This document shows positions 13,027-21,135 of a DNA stretch of 35,056 nt, piece by piece. The stretch is from an uncultured Oscillospiraceae bacterium (GTDB lineage Bacteria > Bacillota > Clostridia > Oscillospirales > Oscillospiraceae). Each line of letters begins with the position of its first letter. Within the stretch, counting starts at the first letter, position 1. The notes beneath the pieces are model-generated. The model was given only the letters and a program-made list of their open reading frames with translations. It made no database searches and was not told the DNA's origin. Both the position numbers and the translations under genes were made by a program. Location of the stretch: assembly GCA_900752285.1 (NCBI GenBank), contig CAADUW010000212.1:1-35056 (forward strand), in the 5' to 3' direction.

Positions 13027-13679
13027 TTTGCTTTTCCCCCTTGTCTCCTCTGCGGCTTGTAATCCTTCATTTCCGGAATTGCGCCGCCGGAAACAGCCCA
13101 AAGGTACAGGCTTGCCGTGCTGCAATACGGACTGAACCGGCGGCGGTACTTCTCGAACAGCTTCCGGTCAATGCTGCGGTGGTGATAAATCATCCGCAGA
13201 CCTCGCTGAATCGCAAGGTCATCGTAGCTGAAAATATTGGAGCGCTGCAGGCAGAACAGCAGAATCATCTCCGCCGTCCAGACGCCAATCCCCTTTAAGG
13301 TGCTTAGCGCCCGAATTGCCTCTTCATCCGTCATTTTCGCAACGGCATTCAAATCAAACAACCCGTTGTGAACCTTTTCCGCAAAATCCGTAATATACTC
13401 CGCTTTCCGAAAGGTCATGCCAAGCGTTTGCAATTTAAGAACGCCTGCCTGCAAAATAGTCTCCGCATTAACTTCTCCCAGTGTATCCTGCATCCGCTGC
13501 CAGATGGTTGCCTGAGCCTTTGTGGAAATCTGCTGCCCGATAATATGGTGCACCACCGAAGAAAACAGATCCGCATCCACCGGCCGGTCAATATGCCCGA
13601 CACTGTCGATCACTTCGCACAGCCGCTTGTCCTTTTTCCGCAGAAAGGATACCTCCGTTTCGCCATAGGAAAAATACAC
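13023..13679 (-). CDS. DNA-3-methyladenine glycosylase II (AlkA type)
   Basis: This 218-aa HhH-GPD glycosylase excises alkylated bases. The helix-hairpin-helix LKGIGVWTAEM lies at 128-138 and the catalytic aspartate is in SYDDLAIQRGL (Asp153/154). HIIGQQISTKAQATIWQRM near the N-terminal side is also characteristic. The GTG at 13679 is chosen as start because AGGAGG lies 9 nt upstream; a much longer open frame extends through non-coding, low-similarity sequence. The N-terminal beta domain found in E. coli AlkA is absent. Its stop overlaps the ogt start. Confidence 0.92.
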   Translation of the reverse strand: MYFSYGETEVSFLRKKDKRLCEVIDSVGHIDRPVDADLFSSVVHHIIGQQISTKAQATIWQRMQDTLGEVNAETILQAGVLKLQTLGMTFRKAEYITDFAEKVHNGLFDLNAVAKMTDEEAIRALSTLKGIGVWTAEMILLFCLQRSNIFSYDDLAIQRGLRMIYHHRSIDRKLFEKYRRRFSPYCSTASLYLWAVSGGAIPEMKDYKPQRRQGGKAK

Positions 13680-13716
13680 CGTTTTCACCCTCCTGTGTTC
13701 CCGCAAACCAGCTGTT

Positions 13717-13745
13717 ATTATATCGTACACGGTTCTATAAATCCA
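13717..13745 (-). promoter_or_regulatory. Possible promoter of alkA-ogt
   Basis: A perfect TATAAT (13722-13717 on the minus strand) with a poor -35 (TGGATT, 17 bp away). The start would be near 13710, 31 nt before the GTG. Confidence 0.45.
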
Positions 13746-13910
13746 GCCCAATTTTACAAACGCGACCGATCTCACCGGTCCGAGGCAGACGGCCTTTTTC
13801 CTTGTGCATATTATTTTTGAATTTTTCTCTTCCGCTGCAACATTCCCTTTCTCCCGTCTGTATACAGGATAGAACGGCAAAGATGCCGGAAAAGGAAGGA
13901 ATGTTCTATT

Positions 13911-14591
13911 ATGAAAAAGTTTGTTGTTTTGTATTCTGAGTGCTGTATTGGTACTGTCTCTGGCTGCTTGTAGTGGAAATAGTGGGGAAGTGCCCACCCC
14001 TACCACCCGTGACGGCGATATCTCCTACGCACAGGACGGTACCGTAATTCCCAGCAGCGACCCTAAAACCTGGGGGTCTTCCGAGGATGGTGAAAATGCC
14101 CAGATCCACAACCCCTGGCAGGCGTGCGGCAGTCTGAGGGAAGCCGGGAAACTTGCCGGTTTCTCCTTCATGGCTCCCGATACCGTAGATGGCTTCAGTT
14201 CGTAAATCAGATTGAAAACGTTGACAGCTTACAGGCTCTGTCCGAAAAAACGGGCATTCCCCTTTCGGAATTGAGCGGACTTCCCTTTTCTGCAGATCGC
14301 ACGGAATACATATCCTACTGGGAAAATCTGGCGGAGATTCAGTACTTTGGCGGGACGGACAGCCTGTGCTATCGAAAATCCGCGGGAACGGAGGACAATT
14401 CCGGGGATTATAACAGCTATTCTCAGGTAGAAAGCCGGAATATTTCCGGAAAATCCGTAACCCTGAAGGGCGAAAACGATGCATTTACACTGGCGACCTG
14501 GACTGACGGAAGCTATGCATACTCCATTTCTGTAACTGCGCCCCTTACCCGTGCGGCATTTGAAGCTTTGATCACGGAAAACTTCTCGTAA
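13911..14591 (+). pseudogene. Frameshifted secreted lipoprotein gene
   Basis: ATGAAAAAG at 13911 looks like a signal-peptide start, but the hydrophobic stretch and lipobox (VLSLAACSG) follow in the next frame. The protein then reads PWQACGSLREAGKLAGFSFMAP up to a stop at 14205, while its continuation (FVNQIENVDS... to ENFS) lies in a third segment, in the original frame, ending at 14591. Two indels, one within the first ~15 nt and one near 14200, explain this. The pattern NPW...AGKLAGF...YRKSAGTED...TLATWTDGSYAYSI resembles small extracytoplasmic lipoproteins common in Clostridia, of unknown role. Sequencing error remains possible, but two separate breaks favour decay. Confidence 0.7.
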
Positions 14592-14595
14592 CGAC

Positions 14596-14638
14596 AAGCT
14601 CCCTGACAACACTGCTGTCAGGGAGCTTCTTCATCTTT
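14596..14638 (+). terminator. Terminator after the lipoprotein
   Basis: AAGCTCCCTGACA (14596-14608) pairs perfectly with TGTCAGGGAGCTT (14616-14628). The following TTCATCTTTT is T-rich. Confidence 0.8.
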
Positions 14639-14639
14639 T

Positions 14640-14802
14640 CTCCGAACGGTTTCCAAAGCCAAAAACCAATATTGACAAACAACACCGTTACAACCCAGGA
14701 AAGCGGAAATGCGTGATATAAAACCGATCGTTTTTGCAAGCGACCTGTGCGGCACATCCATACTGGCGGTCCTCATGTCCATGTTTCACCTTCAAATCAC
14801 AC
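14640..14802. other. Gene-free stretch, possible membrane-protein remnant
   Basis: On the minus strand a short frame reads FPLSWVVTVLFVNIGFWLW followed by a basic tail, like the last helix of a small membrane protein. No ribosome site or intact start goes with it. I see no complete gene here. Confidence 0.3.
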
Positions 14803-14831
14803 TTGAATCATTATAAAGGCTATGATAGAAT
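14803..14831 (+). promoter_or_regulatory. Promoter of the GyrI-like gene
   Basis: TTGAAT (14803-14808), 17 bp, TAGAAT (14826-14831) with TGA before it as an extended -10. The leader to the ATG at 14907 is about 70 nt. Confidence 0.65.
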
Positions 14832-14906
14832 AAGAAAAGTAAATGTTATCACTGTTCCACGAAGCATCCAACTGAAGGGCGTTCCTGCAAAATAAAGGAG
14901 GGCATT

Positions 14907-15539
14907 ATGGCTTTCGATTTCAAGAAGGAATACAGGGAATTCTATCTGCCGAAAAACAGGCCGGAGATCGTAACGGTTCCCAAAGCAAACTATATTGCCG
15001 TTCGTGGACATGGGGATCCGAACGAACCGGGCGGAGCTTATCAGAAAGCAATCGAGGTTCTGTATTCGGTTGCCTACACTCTGAAAATGAGTTATAAGAC
15101 CGATCATAAAATCGAAGGCTTCTTTGAATATGTCGTACCGCCCCTGGAAGGGTTCTGGTGGCAGGATGGAGTAAACGGTGTGGATTACGGAGACAAGTCC
15201 ACATTCAACTGGATCTCCGTGATTCGTCTGCCGGATTTTGTAACCGAGGCGGATTTTCGGTGGGCCGTTGATACCGCCGCAAAAAAGAAGAAGCTTGACT
15301 GCCCAGCAGCTGAGCTTCTGCCAATTGACGAGGGGCTGTGCGTTCAGATCCTGCACATCGGATCCTATGACGCAGAACCGGAAACCGTAGCCGTTCTGGA
15401 CAGATTTCTTGCGGAAAACGGCTATGTCAATGATTTCAGTCCCATAAGGCTGCACCACGAAATTTATCTGTCCGACGCAAGGAAAACCGCACCGGATAAA
15501 TTAAAGACCGTAATCCGCCATCCCATAAAGCAGATATAA
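14907..15539 (+). CDS. GyrI-like small-molecule-binding protein
   Basis: This 210-aa protein belongs to the stand-alone GyrI-like (SOUL/GyrI superfamily) group. It starts MAFDFKKEYREFY; VTVPKANYIAVRGHGDPNEPGGAYQ carries the usual first strand and loop, and GLCVQILHIGSYDAEPETV with LHHEIYLSDARKTAPDKLKTVIRHP gives the second half of the pseudo-duplicated fold. Such domains bind hydrophobic or cationic small molecules; some hydrolyse cyclopropanone-type compounds, others serve as drug-binding or toxin-neutralising proteins. AAAGGAGG lies 5 nt before the ATG. It is a monocistronic unit with its own promoter and terminator. The ligand is unknown. Confidence 0.88.
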   Translation: MAFDFKKEYREFYLPKNRPEIVTVPKANYIAVRGHGDPNEPGGAYQKAIEVLYSVAYTLKMSYKTDHKIEGFFEYVVPPLEGFWWQDGVNGVDYGDKSTFNWISVIRLPDFVTEADFRWAVDTAAKKKKLDCPAAELLPIDEGLCVQILHIGSYDAEPETVAVLDRFLAENGYVNDFSPIRLHHEIYLSDARKTAPDKLKTVIRHPIKQI

Positions 15540-15578
15540 CGAAGGCTGCCGATTTTCACGCCGGCAGCCTTCGTTTTT
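15538..15578 (+). terminator. Strong terminator after the GyrI-like gene
   Basis: AACGAAGGCTGCCG (15538-15551) pairs perfectly with CGGCAGCCTTCGTT (15562-15575), followed by TTT. It begins within the stop codon. Confidence 0.9.
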
Positions 15579-15582
15579 CATG

Positions 15583-16296
15583 TTAAAGGTTGGAAAATAC
15601 CGTACCAAGACTTTCATGCAGAATCAGATCTGCCTGATCGTCATATGGGGTGGCGTCCCGGTTTATGAGAACCAACCGGTTTCCACGGTAATACCGGATC
15701 AGTCCTGCCGCCGGATAAACCGTCAGGCTTGTTCCCGCTACGATAAGCATATCCGCATTCCGGATGGCGCGAACGCTGTTTTCAAGGGTCTGCTGATCCA
15801 GCGCCTCCTCATACAGAACAACGTCCGGCTTCACAATCCCGCCGCAGGTGCACCGGGGAATTCCCGGCGTATCCCGGATGAATTCCGCGGGGTAAAACTT
15901 TCCACACCGAGTGCAGTAGTTTCGAAGAACAGAGCCGTGAAGCTCATAGACGGTTTTAGAGCCTGCCTTCTGATGCAGTCCGTCAATGTTCTGGGTCACC
16001 ACTGCGGCAAGCTTCCCCTCCCGCTCCCACTGGGCAAGCTTTTTGTGGGTAATGTTTGGCTCATGGCCAAGCGGCAGCATTTTCTCCCGATAAAAGCGGA
16101 AGAAGTATTCCGGATTTTTCAGATAAAAGCTGTGGCTGATAATGGTTTCCGGTGGATAGTCAAACTTCTGACTGTACAAGCCATCCACGCTCCGGAAATC
16201 CCTGATCCCGCTTTCCGTGCTGACACCGGCTCCGCCGAAAAACACGATCTGTCTGCTGTCCGCCACCCACTGCTTCAATTTTTCCAGATTTTCCAT
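15583..16296 (-). CDS. NAD-dependent protein deacylase, sirtuin (Sir2/CobB)
   Basis: This 237-aa sirtuin removes acyl groups from lysines using NAD+. FFGGAGVSTESGIRDFRS near residues 19-36 forms the NAD site, TQNIDGLHQ holds the catalytic histidine region, and four cysteines (CTRC and CTC-type pairs) mark the zinc ribbon. GTSLTVYPAAGL and LINRD complete the Rossmann fold. GGGGG precedes the ATG at 16296. It follows trmD by 22 nt as the last gene of the ffh operon, where rplS (L19) is commonly found in other Firmicutes. Confidence 0.94.
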   Translation of the reverse strand: MENLEKLKQWVADSRQIVFFGGAGVSTESGIRDFRSVDGLYSQKFDYPPETIISHSFYLKNPEYFFRFYREKMLPLGHEPNITHKKLAQWEREGKLAAVVTQNIDGLHQKAGSKTVYELHGSVLRNYCTRCGKFYPAEFIRDTPGIPRCTCGGIVKPDVVLYEEALDQQTLENSVRAIRNADMLIVAGTSLTVYPAAGLIRYYRGNRLVLINRDATPYDDQADLILHESLGTVFSNL

Positions 16297-16318
16297 ACCC
16301 GAGTTTCCCCCAAAACCA

Positions 16319-17071
16319 TCAGACGGAATTTTCTGTATCTTCCTGTTCCATTTCCTTCAGCAGCTTCTTATCCTGCTTTCCGGACAAGTCCAGCTTCTCA
16401 TACATATCCGGGCGGCGGGCTCTGGTGCGGCGAAGGGACTGCTTCCGGCGCCACCGGTTTACCTTCTCGTGATTTCCGGAAAGAAGGATCGGCGGAACTT
16501 CCCTGCCGTGCCAGACCGCCGGGCGGCTGTACTGGGGATATTCCAAAAGCCCATTATAGTGACTCTCGTCCTCAAAGCACTCCGGATCTGCCAGCACTCC
16601 CGGAACCATGCGGCATACCGCATCGGTCACGGCCATGGCGGCAATTTCTCCGCCTGTCAGGACAAAGTCGCCCAAGGAAATTTCTTCGTCCACACACTCA
16701 TCGATAAAGCGCTGGTCGATTCCCTCGTAGTGCCCGCAGACAAGGATCAGGTTTTCCATCCTGCTCAGGCGAATAGCATCCTTCTGAGAAAAGGTATGGC
16801 CGCAGGGGGACATATAAACTGTATGGACCGGCCCCGCCGCATCGTCGCAGGCCGCTTCCCAGCAGCGGTACAGCGGGTCCGCCTGCATAATGGCGCCCCG
16901 TCCACCGCCATAGGGATAATCATCCACCTGATTCTGCTTATTGGCAGTATAGTCCCGAATCTGTCTGGCTTCAATCTGAAGAATTCCCCGATCCTGTGCA
17001 CGACCGAGGATGCTGTCCGACAGCACATCGCCCAGAGAATCCGGAAACAGGGTCAGAATATCAATCCTCAT
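16319..17071 (-). CDS. trmD: tRNA (guanine37-N1)-methyltransferase TrmD
   Basis: This 250-aa SPOUT-fold enzyme makes m1G37 next to the anticodon and so prevents frameshifting. MRIDILTLFPD, YGGGRGAIM, ILVCGHYEGIDQRFID and EISLGDFVLTGGE (trefoil-knot AdoMet site) are all present, with a normal C-terminal domain. Its start overlaps the end of rimM by 11 nt, so translation is likely coupled; an upstream GGAGG lies inside rimM. Confidence 0.96.
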   Translation of the reverse strand: MRIDILTLFPDSLGDVLSDSILGRAQDRGILQIEARQIRDYTANKQNQVDDYPYGGGRGAIMQADPLYRCWEAACDDAAGPVHTVYMSPCGHTFSQKDAIRLSRMENLILVCGHYEGIDQRFIDECVDEEISLGDFVLTGGEIAAMAVTDAVCRMVPGVLADPECFEDESHYNGLLEYPQYSRPAVWHGREVPPILLSGNHEKVNRWRRKQSLRRTRARRPDMYEKLDLSGKQDKKLLKEMEQEDTENSV

Positions 17072-17552
17072 CCGTTGCCATCCCCTCCAGCAGCTTCACG
17101 TCCATTCGATTTTCTTCCAGATCCGTGTGCAGGATAAACGCATGAACAGCGGGAATCAAATACTCCCGTTCCCCTTTCACCACATACACCTGATTACCAG
17201 GGTAGTCCAGTACTTCCGCCAGAGTTCCGATCTGTTTCCCGTCCGTAAAAACCTCCATCCCCACAAGCTCTGCGGCAAAGGTCACATGCTCCGGCACATC
17301 CTCCCGGTAAATTTCCAGAATTCTTCCCCGAAGCGCCTGTCCTGCCTCCACCGTGTCCACACCGGAAAGCTTTACAAGATTGCAGGTCTTCTGAACGCGG
17401 CAACCGGTAATCGCGTACTCGCTTCCGCCAATCCGGCAGCGCTTAAAGGGCAGCAATGCTTCCGGGGAATCCAGCCAGGTCAGAACCTTCACTTCACCCC
17501 GGACGCCATGGGTCGTAACAATCTCCCCGGCTTCAATATAAGAAAGCTTCAT
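17061..17552 (-). CDS. rimM: Ribosome maturation factor RimM
   Basis: This 163-aa protein assists 16S rRNA processing and 30S head assembly by binding S19. The N-terminal barrel reads EAGEIVTTHGVRGEVKV (7-23), and the PRC-barrel half has LVGMEVFTDGKQIGTLAEVLD and IPAVHAFI. GGGAGG precedes the ATG by 8 nt. It sits between khpA and trmD in the conserved order. Confidence 0.95.
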   Translation of the reverse strand: MKLSYIEAGEIVTTHGVRGEVKVLTWLDSPEALLPFKRCRIGGSEYAITGCRVQKTCNLVKLSGVDTVEAGQALRGRILEIYREDVPEHVTFAAELVGMEVFTDGKQIGTLAEVLDYPGNQVYVVKGEREYLIPAVHAFILHTDLEENRMDVKLLEGMATDED

Positions 17553-17589
17553 GGAGTATTCCTCCCAAATTTAATCCATGAGACGGAAA

Positions 17590-17614
17590 ATGCGTGACGA
17601 ATACCGTCACGCAT
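17590..17614 (-). terminator. Hairpin between khpA and rimM
   Basis: ATGCGTGACG and CGTCACGCAT (17590-17599, 17605-17614) form a 10-bp stem. On the minus strand TTTTCC follows, a weak T tract. It may reduce transcription from khpA into rimM rather than stop it. Confidence 0.6.
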
Positions 17615-17621
17615 CACCGTA

Positions 17622-17852
17622 TCAATCTACGATCTCGACCGTGACCTTTTCGCCAGTGCGCTGGGCTACAGTCTTGATAATGGTGCGGATCTCCTTTGCG
17701 ATCCGCCCCTGGCGTCCGATCACCTTGCCCATGTCGCCTTCTGCCACATGGAGCTCCAGCACCTTCCCATCTTCGCTCTCGGTTTCCACAACCGTAACTG
17801 AATCAGGGTCATCCACCAGGTTCTTTGCCATATACAGCAAAAGTTCCTTCAT
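17622..17852 (-). CDS. khpA: KH-domain RNA-binding protein KhpA (YlqC)
   Basis: This 76-aa single KH domain binds RNA; in Firmicutes it partners KhpB/Jag and affects cell elongation and division. The RNA-binding loop is GKVIGRQGRIAKEIR (residues 42-56). AAGGAG precedes the ATG by a good distance. It lies directly after rpsP, its usual place. Confidence 0.94.
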   Translation of the reverse strand: MKELLLYMAKNLVDDPDSVTVVETESEDGKVLELHVAEGDMGKVIGRQGRIAKEIRTIIKTVAQRTGEKVTVEIVD

Positions 17853-17875
17853 TGTGCCTTCTCCTTCAGGGAATC

Positions 17876-18115
17876 TTACAGGACGCCGGCACTCTTCAGC
17901 AGGCCACGGACAGTATCGGTGGGCTGAGCGCCGTTCTTGATCCAGTTCTGGGCCTTCTCGGCGTCAACAGTGATGACAGCAGGATTCACCAGAGGATTGT
18001 AAGTGCCGATCTCTTCGATGCAGCGTCCGTCACGGGGAGAGCGGGAGTCAGCAACCACGATCCGGTAGTAGGGGTTCTTCTTAGCGCCCATTCTTCTCAG
18101 TCTGATCTTAACCAT
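17876..18115 (-). CDS. rpsP: 30S ribosomal protein S16
   Basis: This 79-aa protein begins [20 protein letters not shown], followed by [11 protein letters not shown] and IEEIGTYNP, all diagnostic of S16, an early 30S assembly protein. GGAGG lies 10 nt upstream. The length is normal. Confidence 0.97.
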   Translation of the reverse strand: MVKIRLRRMGAKKNPYYRIVVADSRSPRDGRCIEEIGTYNPLVNPAVITVDAEKAQNWIKNGAQPTDTVRGLLKSAGVL

Positions 18116-18182
18116 GAGAGTTTCACCTCCATAAAATTTTTCTTTCTATATCGCAAAGCAAATTGCTTTCAGCGAACATAAT

Positions 18183-19532
18183 TTACATGCCGGGGAAGCC
18201 GCCAAAGCCACCGAAGCCCCGCATCCGTTTCAGCTTCTTGCCCATACCGGGACCGGAAAACTGCTTCATAAGCTTGCGCATCTGCTCAAAGGACTTGAGC
18301 AGCCGGTTTACATCCTCGACCTTGACGCCTGCACCGGCTGCGATCCGCTTTTTCCGGGAGGCGGCGATAATTGCGGGGTTCTCCCGCTCCCTGGGGGTCA
18401 TGGAAAGAATAATTGCTTCCGTATGGGCAAGCTGCTTCTCATCCACCTTCAGCCCCTTCAGGTTGGCACCTCCGGGCATCTGGGCGAGAATCTCTTCCAT
18501 GGAACCCATGGACTTCATCTGCACCATCTGATCATAGAAATCCTGCAGGGTAAAGCGGTTGGATTTGAGCTTCTGCTCCATCTCGGCCGCTTTTTTTGCG
18601 TCATAGGCTTTTTCCGCTTTTTCAATCAGACTCAGCACATCGCCCATGCCGAGAATCCGGTTCGCCATCCGATCCGGATGAAAAGTCTCAATGTCCTCCA
18701 GCTTTTCGCCGGTACCGGCAAATTTGATAGGCTTCCCTGTCACGGCACGAACGGAGAGGGCCGCACCGCCTCTGGCATCGCCATCCAGCTTGCTGAGCAT
18801 AACGGAGTCAATATCCAGCCACTCGTTAAAGCTTTGAGCGGCATTTACCGCATCCTGACCGGTCATGGCATCCACAACCAGCATGATCTCATTGGGCTTT
18901 ACCGCGGCTTTGATATTTTTCAGCTCCTCCATAAGAGCCTCATCCACATGGAGACGGCCTGCCGTATCCAGAAAGACCATATCGTACCCGCGCTGACGGG
19001 CATATAGCACCGCTTCCTTTGCGGTGACCACCGGGTCCTGTGTTCCTTTTTCGAACACCGGAATTCCCAGCTTTTCGCCGCAGACCTGCAGCTGCCGAAT
19101 TGCGGCGGGACGATAAACATCGCAGGCAACCAGAAGCGGGTTTTTTCCCTGCCGCTTCATGAGTCCCGCCAGTTTACTTCCGTTGGTGGTTTTACCGGCA
19201 CCCTGCAGGCCAACCAGCATGACGACCGTAGGCCCGTTTGGATTGATATTGATATGTTTGGCATCGCTGCCCATGAGCTTGCAAAGCTCTTCGTTGACGA
19301 TCTTTACGATCATCTGCGCCGGGGTCAGGGACTCCAGAACATCCGCACCCACGCAGCGCTCCGTCACGGACTTTGTAAAGTCCTTAACGACCTTATAGCT
19401 GACATCCGCCTCCAAAAGTGCCATCCGGATCTCACGCATGGCCTCCTTCACATCAGCTTCCTTCAGGCGTCCTTTGCCCCGAAGCTTCTTGAAGGTAGCG
19501 GATATTTTCTCGGTCAAGCCTTCAAATGCCAT
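18183..19532 (-). CDS. ffh: Signal recognition particle GTPase Ffh
   Basis: This 449-aa protein has an N domain (1-90), a G domain with the P-loop GLQGAGKTT (108-116), DTAGR and [10 protein letters not shown], and a methionine-rich M domain for 4.5S RNA and signal peptides (~305-435) ending in a short glycine-phenylalanine-rich tail [11 protein letters not shown]. It delivers nascent membrane proteins to FtsY. The ribosome site is inside the end of ylxM (GAGGAGTAA), 3 nt before the ATG, so the two are coupled. Confidence 0.97.
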   Translation of the reverse strand: MAFEGLTEKISATFKKLRGKGRLKEADVKEAMREIRMALLEADVSYKVVKDFTKSVTERCVGADVLESLTPAQMIVKIVNEELCKLMGSDAKHININPNGPTVVMLVGLQGAGKTTNGSKLAGLMKRQGKNPLLVACDVYRPAAIRQLQVCGEKLGIPVFEKGTQDPVVTAKEAVLYARQRGYDMVFLDTAGRLHVDEALMEELKNIKAAVKPNEIMLVVDAMTGQDAVNAAQSFNEWLDIDSVMLSKLDGDARGGAALSVRAVTGKPIKFAGTGEKLEDIETFHPDRMANRILGMGDVLSLIEKAEKAYDAKKAAEMEQKLKSNRFTLQDFYDQMVQMKSMGSMEEILAQMPGGANLKGLKVDEKQLAHTEAIILSMTPRERENPAIIAASRKKRIAAGAGVKVEDVNRLLKSFEQMRKLMKQFSGPGMGKKLKRMRGFGGFGGFPGM

Positions 19533-19535
19533 GGT

Positions 19536-19880
19536 TTACTCCTCAAGTTCTCTGACACCGGAAAGGATACACTCTGCCAGTTCGGCAACACAGGGGTCTG
19601 CATGCTTCCGGAGTTGATTCGCACTTTCTGTAATGGCGTCCAATGCGTGCCGCGCCGTCTGCGCCCGGCGGACACAGCCGGTCTTTTCCTCCATATTGCG
19701 AAGGCGCTGCTCCGCGCGGCTCAGGTTGTCAAAAACCCCCTGGCGGCTGACCCCCAGTTCCTCCGCGATCTCTCCCATGGAAAGATCCTGATTATACCGA
19801 AGATCGAAGCACTGCCTCTGGCGCTCCGTCAGAAGCTCTCCGTAATAGTCCAGAAGAAGCGTCATTTCCACAGAGTCCAT
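19536..19880 (-). CDS. ylxM: YlxM family DNA-binding protein
   Basis: This 114-aa protein with a sigma-70 region 4-like helix-turn-helix reads LLTERQRQCFDLRYNQDLSM, then EIAEELGVSRQGVFDNLSRAE. YlxM is always next to ffh and modulates SRP function in some Firmicutes. The ATG at 19880 is chosen over one 18 nt upstream because GGGAGG lies 6 nt before it. It is the first gene of the operon running to sir2. Confidence 0.9.
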   Translation of the reverse strand: MDSVEMTLLLDYYGELLTERQRQCFDLRYNQDLSMGEIAEELGVSRQGVFDNLSRAEQRLRNMEEKTGCVRRAQTARHALDAITESANQLRKHADPCVAELAECILSGVRELEE

Positions 19881-19922
19881 ACTCCGCCTCCCTGTCAAGG
19901 TATTTCCCTTGCGTCCTGTGCT

Positions 19923-19951
19923 ATTGTACAGGATAGCGCCACTTTTGTCAA
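19923..19951 (-). promoter_or_regulatory. Promoter of the ylxM-ffh operon
   Basis: On the minus strand a perfect TTGACA (19951-19946), 17 bp, TACAAT (19928-19923). The -35 box overlaps the stop codon of the GNAT gene. TTGTCAAG/CTTGACAA arms (19945-19968) make the -35 part of a small inverted repeat. Confidence 0.8.
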
Positions 19952-20610
19952 GTGTTTTTTCTTGACAAAGGCTGCTTTTCTACGGTATACCAGCGGGACA
20001 CCTCACGGGTTTTCAGGAAACCGGCCTTTTCATACAGGCGAATTGCCCGTGTATTGGTAGACGCCACTTCCAGTCGGATGTGTTCCCCCGGGCAAAGAGA
20101 AAACAGTGTATGCAGGGTCCGGAGTCCACCGCCGGGGGTCAGGGACGCAAGGGCATGGAGCGTGCCGTCCTCCAGAATTCCAAGCCCCAGCGGTTCTCCC
20201 CCCTGATGGATAAAGTACGCCTGCCTCCGCGCCAGCTTTTTTTCATCTGCCCAGGTCAGGGTAGCCGCGTGATCTACCGGGTTCATGCGAAGATTATAGG
20301 CTTCCCGGAACTTCGCCGCCGTTCGTTCCGTCACGGGAAACAGTGCACAAACAAGGCGCTCCTCCGGATCTGCGTTTCCCTGCATTTGCAGAATACTGCA
20401 CTGCACGGGATAGGCACGCAGGCTCTCATGCCCTGTAGCATAGATATGCTCCGCACCGCACATCCGGCAGAAGGATACGCATTCTTCCAGAAGCTTTTCC
20501 GGATCCAGACTGTCCTGAATCCGGATATAGGCAATTTTCTTATAGGGAATCTCCCGAAGAATCAGACTGGCCGCCCCATAAGCAGAGGTAAAAACCGGAA
20601 TATCCTGCAT
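19948..20610 (-). CDS. GNAT family N-acetyltransferase
   Basis: This is a 220-aa protein. The C-terminal part carries the GNAT core: YFIHQGGEPLGLGILEDGTL, GLRTLHTLFSLCPGEHIRLEV and NTRAIRLYEKAGF (~190-202), the acetyl-CoA motif and helix. The N-terminal ~90 residues, with FCRMCGAEHIYATG, are divergent. The ATG at 20610 is chosen because AAGGAG lies 8 nt before it. Substrate unknown. Its 3' end runs into the -35 of the ylxM promoter. Confidence 0.82.
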   Translation of the reverse strand: MQDIPVFTSAYGAASLILREIPYKKIAYIRIQDSLDPEKLLEECVSFCRMCGAEHIYATGHESLRAYPVQCSILQMQGNADPEERLVCALFPVTERTAAKFREAYNLRMNPVDHAATLTWADEKKLARRQAYFIHQGGEPLGLGILEDGTLHALASLTPGGGLRTLHTLFSLCPGEHIRLEVASTNTRAIRLYEKAGFLKTREVSRWYTVEKQPLSRKNT

Positions 20611-20735
20611 GACTTTGTCTCCTTCCCTGACCAGGCTTTGTTTGATTTGCACAAATATTTTCCATTCATTTCCGGATTTATCCATAGATACCTAACAATC
20701 ATTTTGCATTTCTTGTCAGATATCATCGTATGGGC

Positions 20736-20763
20736 TTGATTTCCAAACAAAAACATGTATAAT
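20736..20763 (+). promoter_or_regulatory. Promoter of the small 77-aa gene
   Basis: TTGATT (20736-20741), 16 bp, a perfect TATAAT (20758-20763). The start is predicted near 20770. Confidence 0.75.
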
Positions 20764-20796
20764 AATGGTAACTGTCCGGATGAAAGGAGGGCAACC

Positions 20797-21030
20797 ATGA
20801 ATAAGATCATCTGCAAAAAGATCTACGACACGGAAACCGCAACTCTGATTCACAAGTACACAGAGGGGTATCTGGGAGATCCTGCCGGATTTGAGGAAGT
20901 TTTGTACCAGACTCCGGAAGGACTGTACTTTCTGTATGTCGATGGTGGTGCGGCTTCTGTTCACCCCACGGAGGATATTGAACGGCTCGCCAAGACAAAG
21001 GTCAAGGCATGGCTGGAAGCGCACAAGTAA
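20797..21030 (+). CDS. Small conserved hypothetical protein
   Basis: A 77-aa protein beginning MNKIICKKIYDTETATLIHK with EEVLYQTPEGLYFLYVDGGAA in the middle and a helical basic end. The pattern matches short proteins of unknown function seen in Clostridia, both on chromosomes and on mobile elements. GGAGGG precedes the ATG at 20797; the in-frame ATG further upstream lacks a ribosome site and falls at the promoter. It has its own promoter and terminator. No function can be given. Confidence 0.8.
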   Translation: MNKIICKKIYDTETATLIHKYTEGYLGDPAGFEEVLYQTPEGLYFLYVDGGAASVHPTEDIERLAKTKVKAWLEAHK

Positions 21031-21043
21031 GTTCATACCCAAT

Positions 21044-21075
21044 CGCCCGTGCTCCGTGCACGGGCGGTTCTTTTT
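21044..21075 (+). terminator. Terminator after the 77-aa gene
   Basis: CGCCCGTGC (21044-21052) pairs with GCACGGGCG (21058-21066), followed by GTTCTTTTT. Confidence 0.85.
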
Positions 21076-21085
21076 GGAGGTTCGC

Positions 21086-21115
21086 TTGACAAATATGCTA
21101 TTCTATAAATAGAAT
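21086..21115 (+). promoter_or_regulatory. Zinc-operon promoter with a 16-bp palindrome
   Basis: A perfect TTGACA (21086-21091), 18 bp, TAGAAT (21110-21115). The -10 lies in a perfect palindrome ATTCTATAAATAGAAT (21100-21115), placed where a repressor would block polymerase. It does not match the Zur box of Bacillus closely, so the regulator is open. Confidence 0.65.
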
Positions 21116-21135
21116 TTAGAATTGAGGATCAGATT

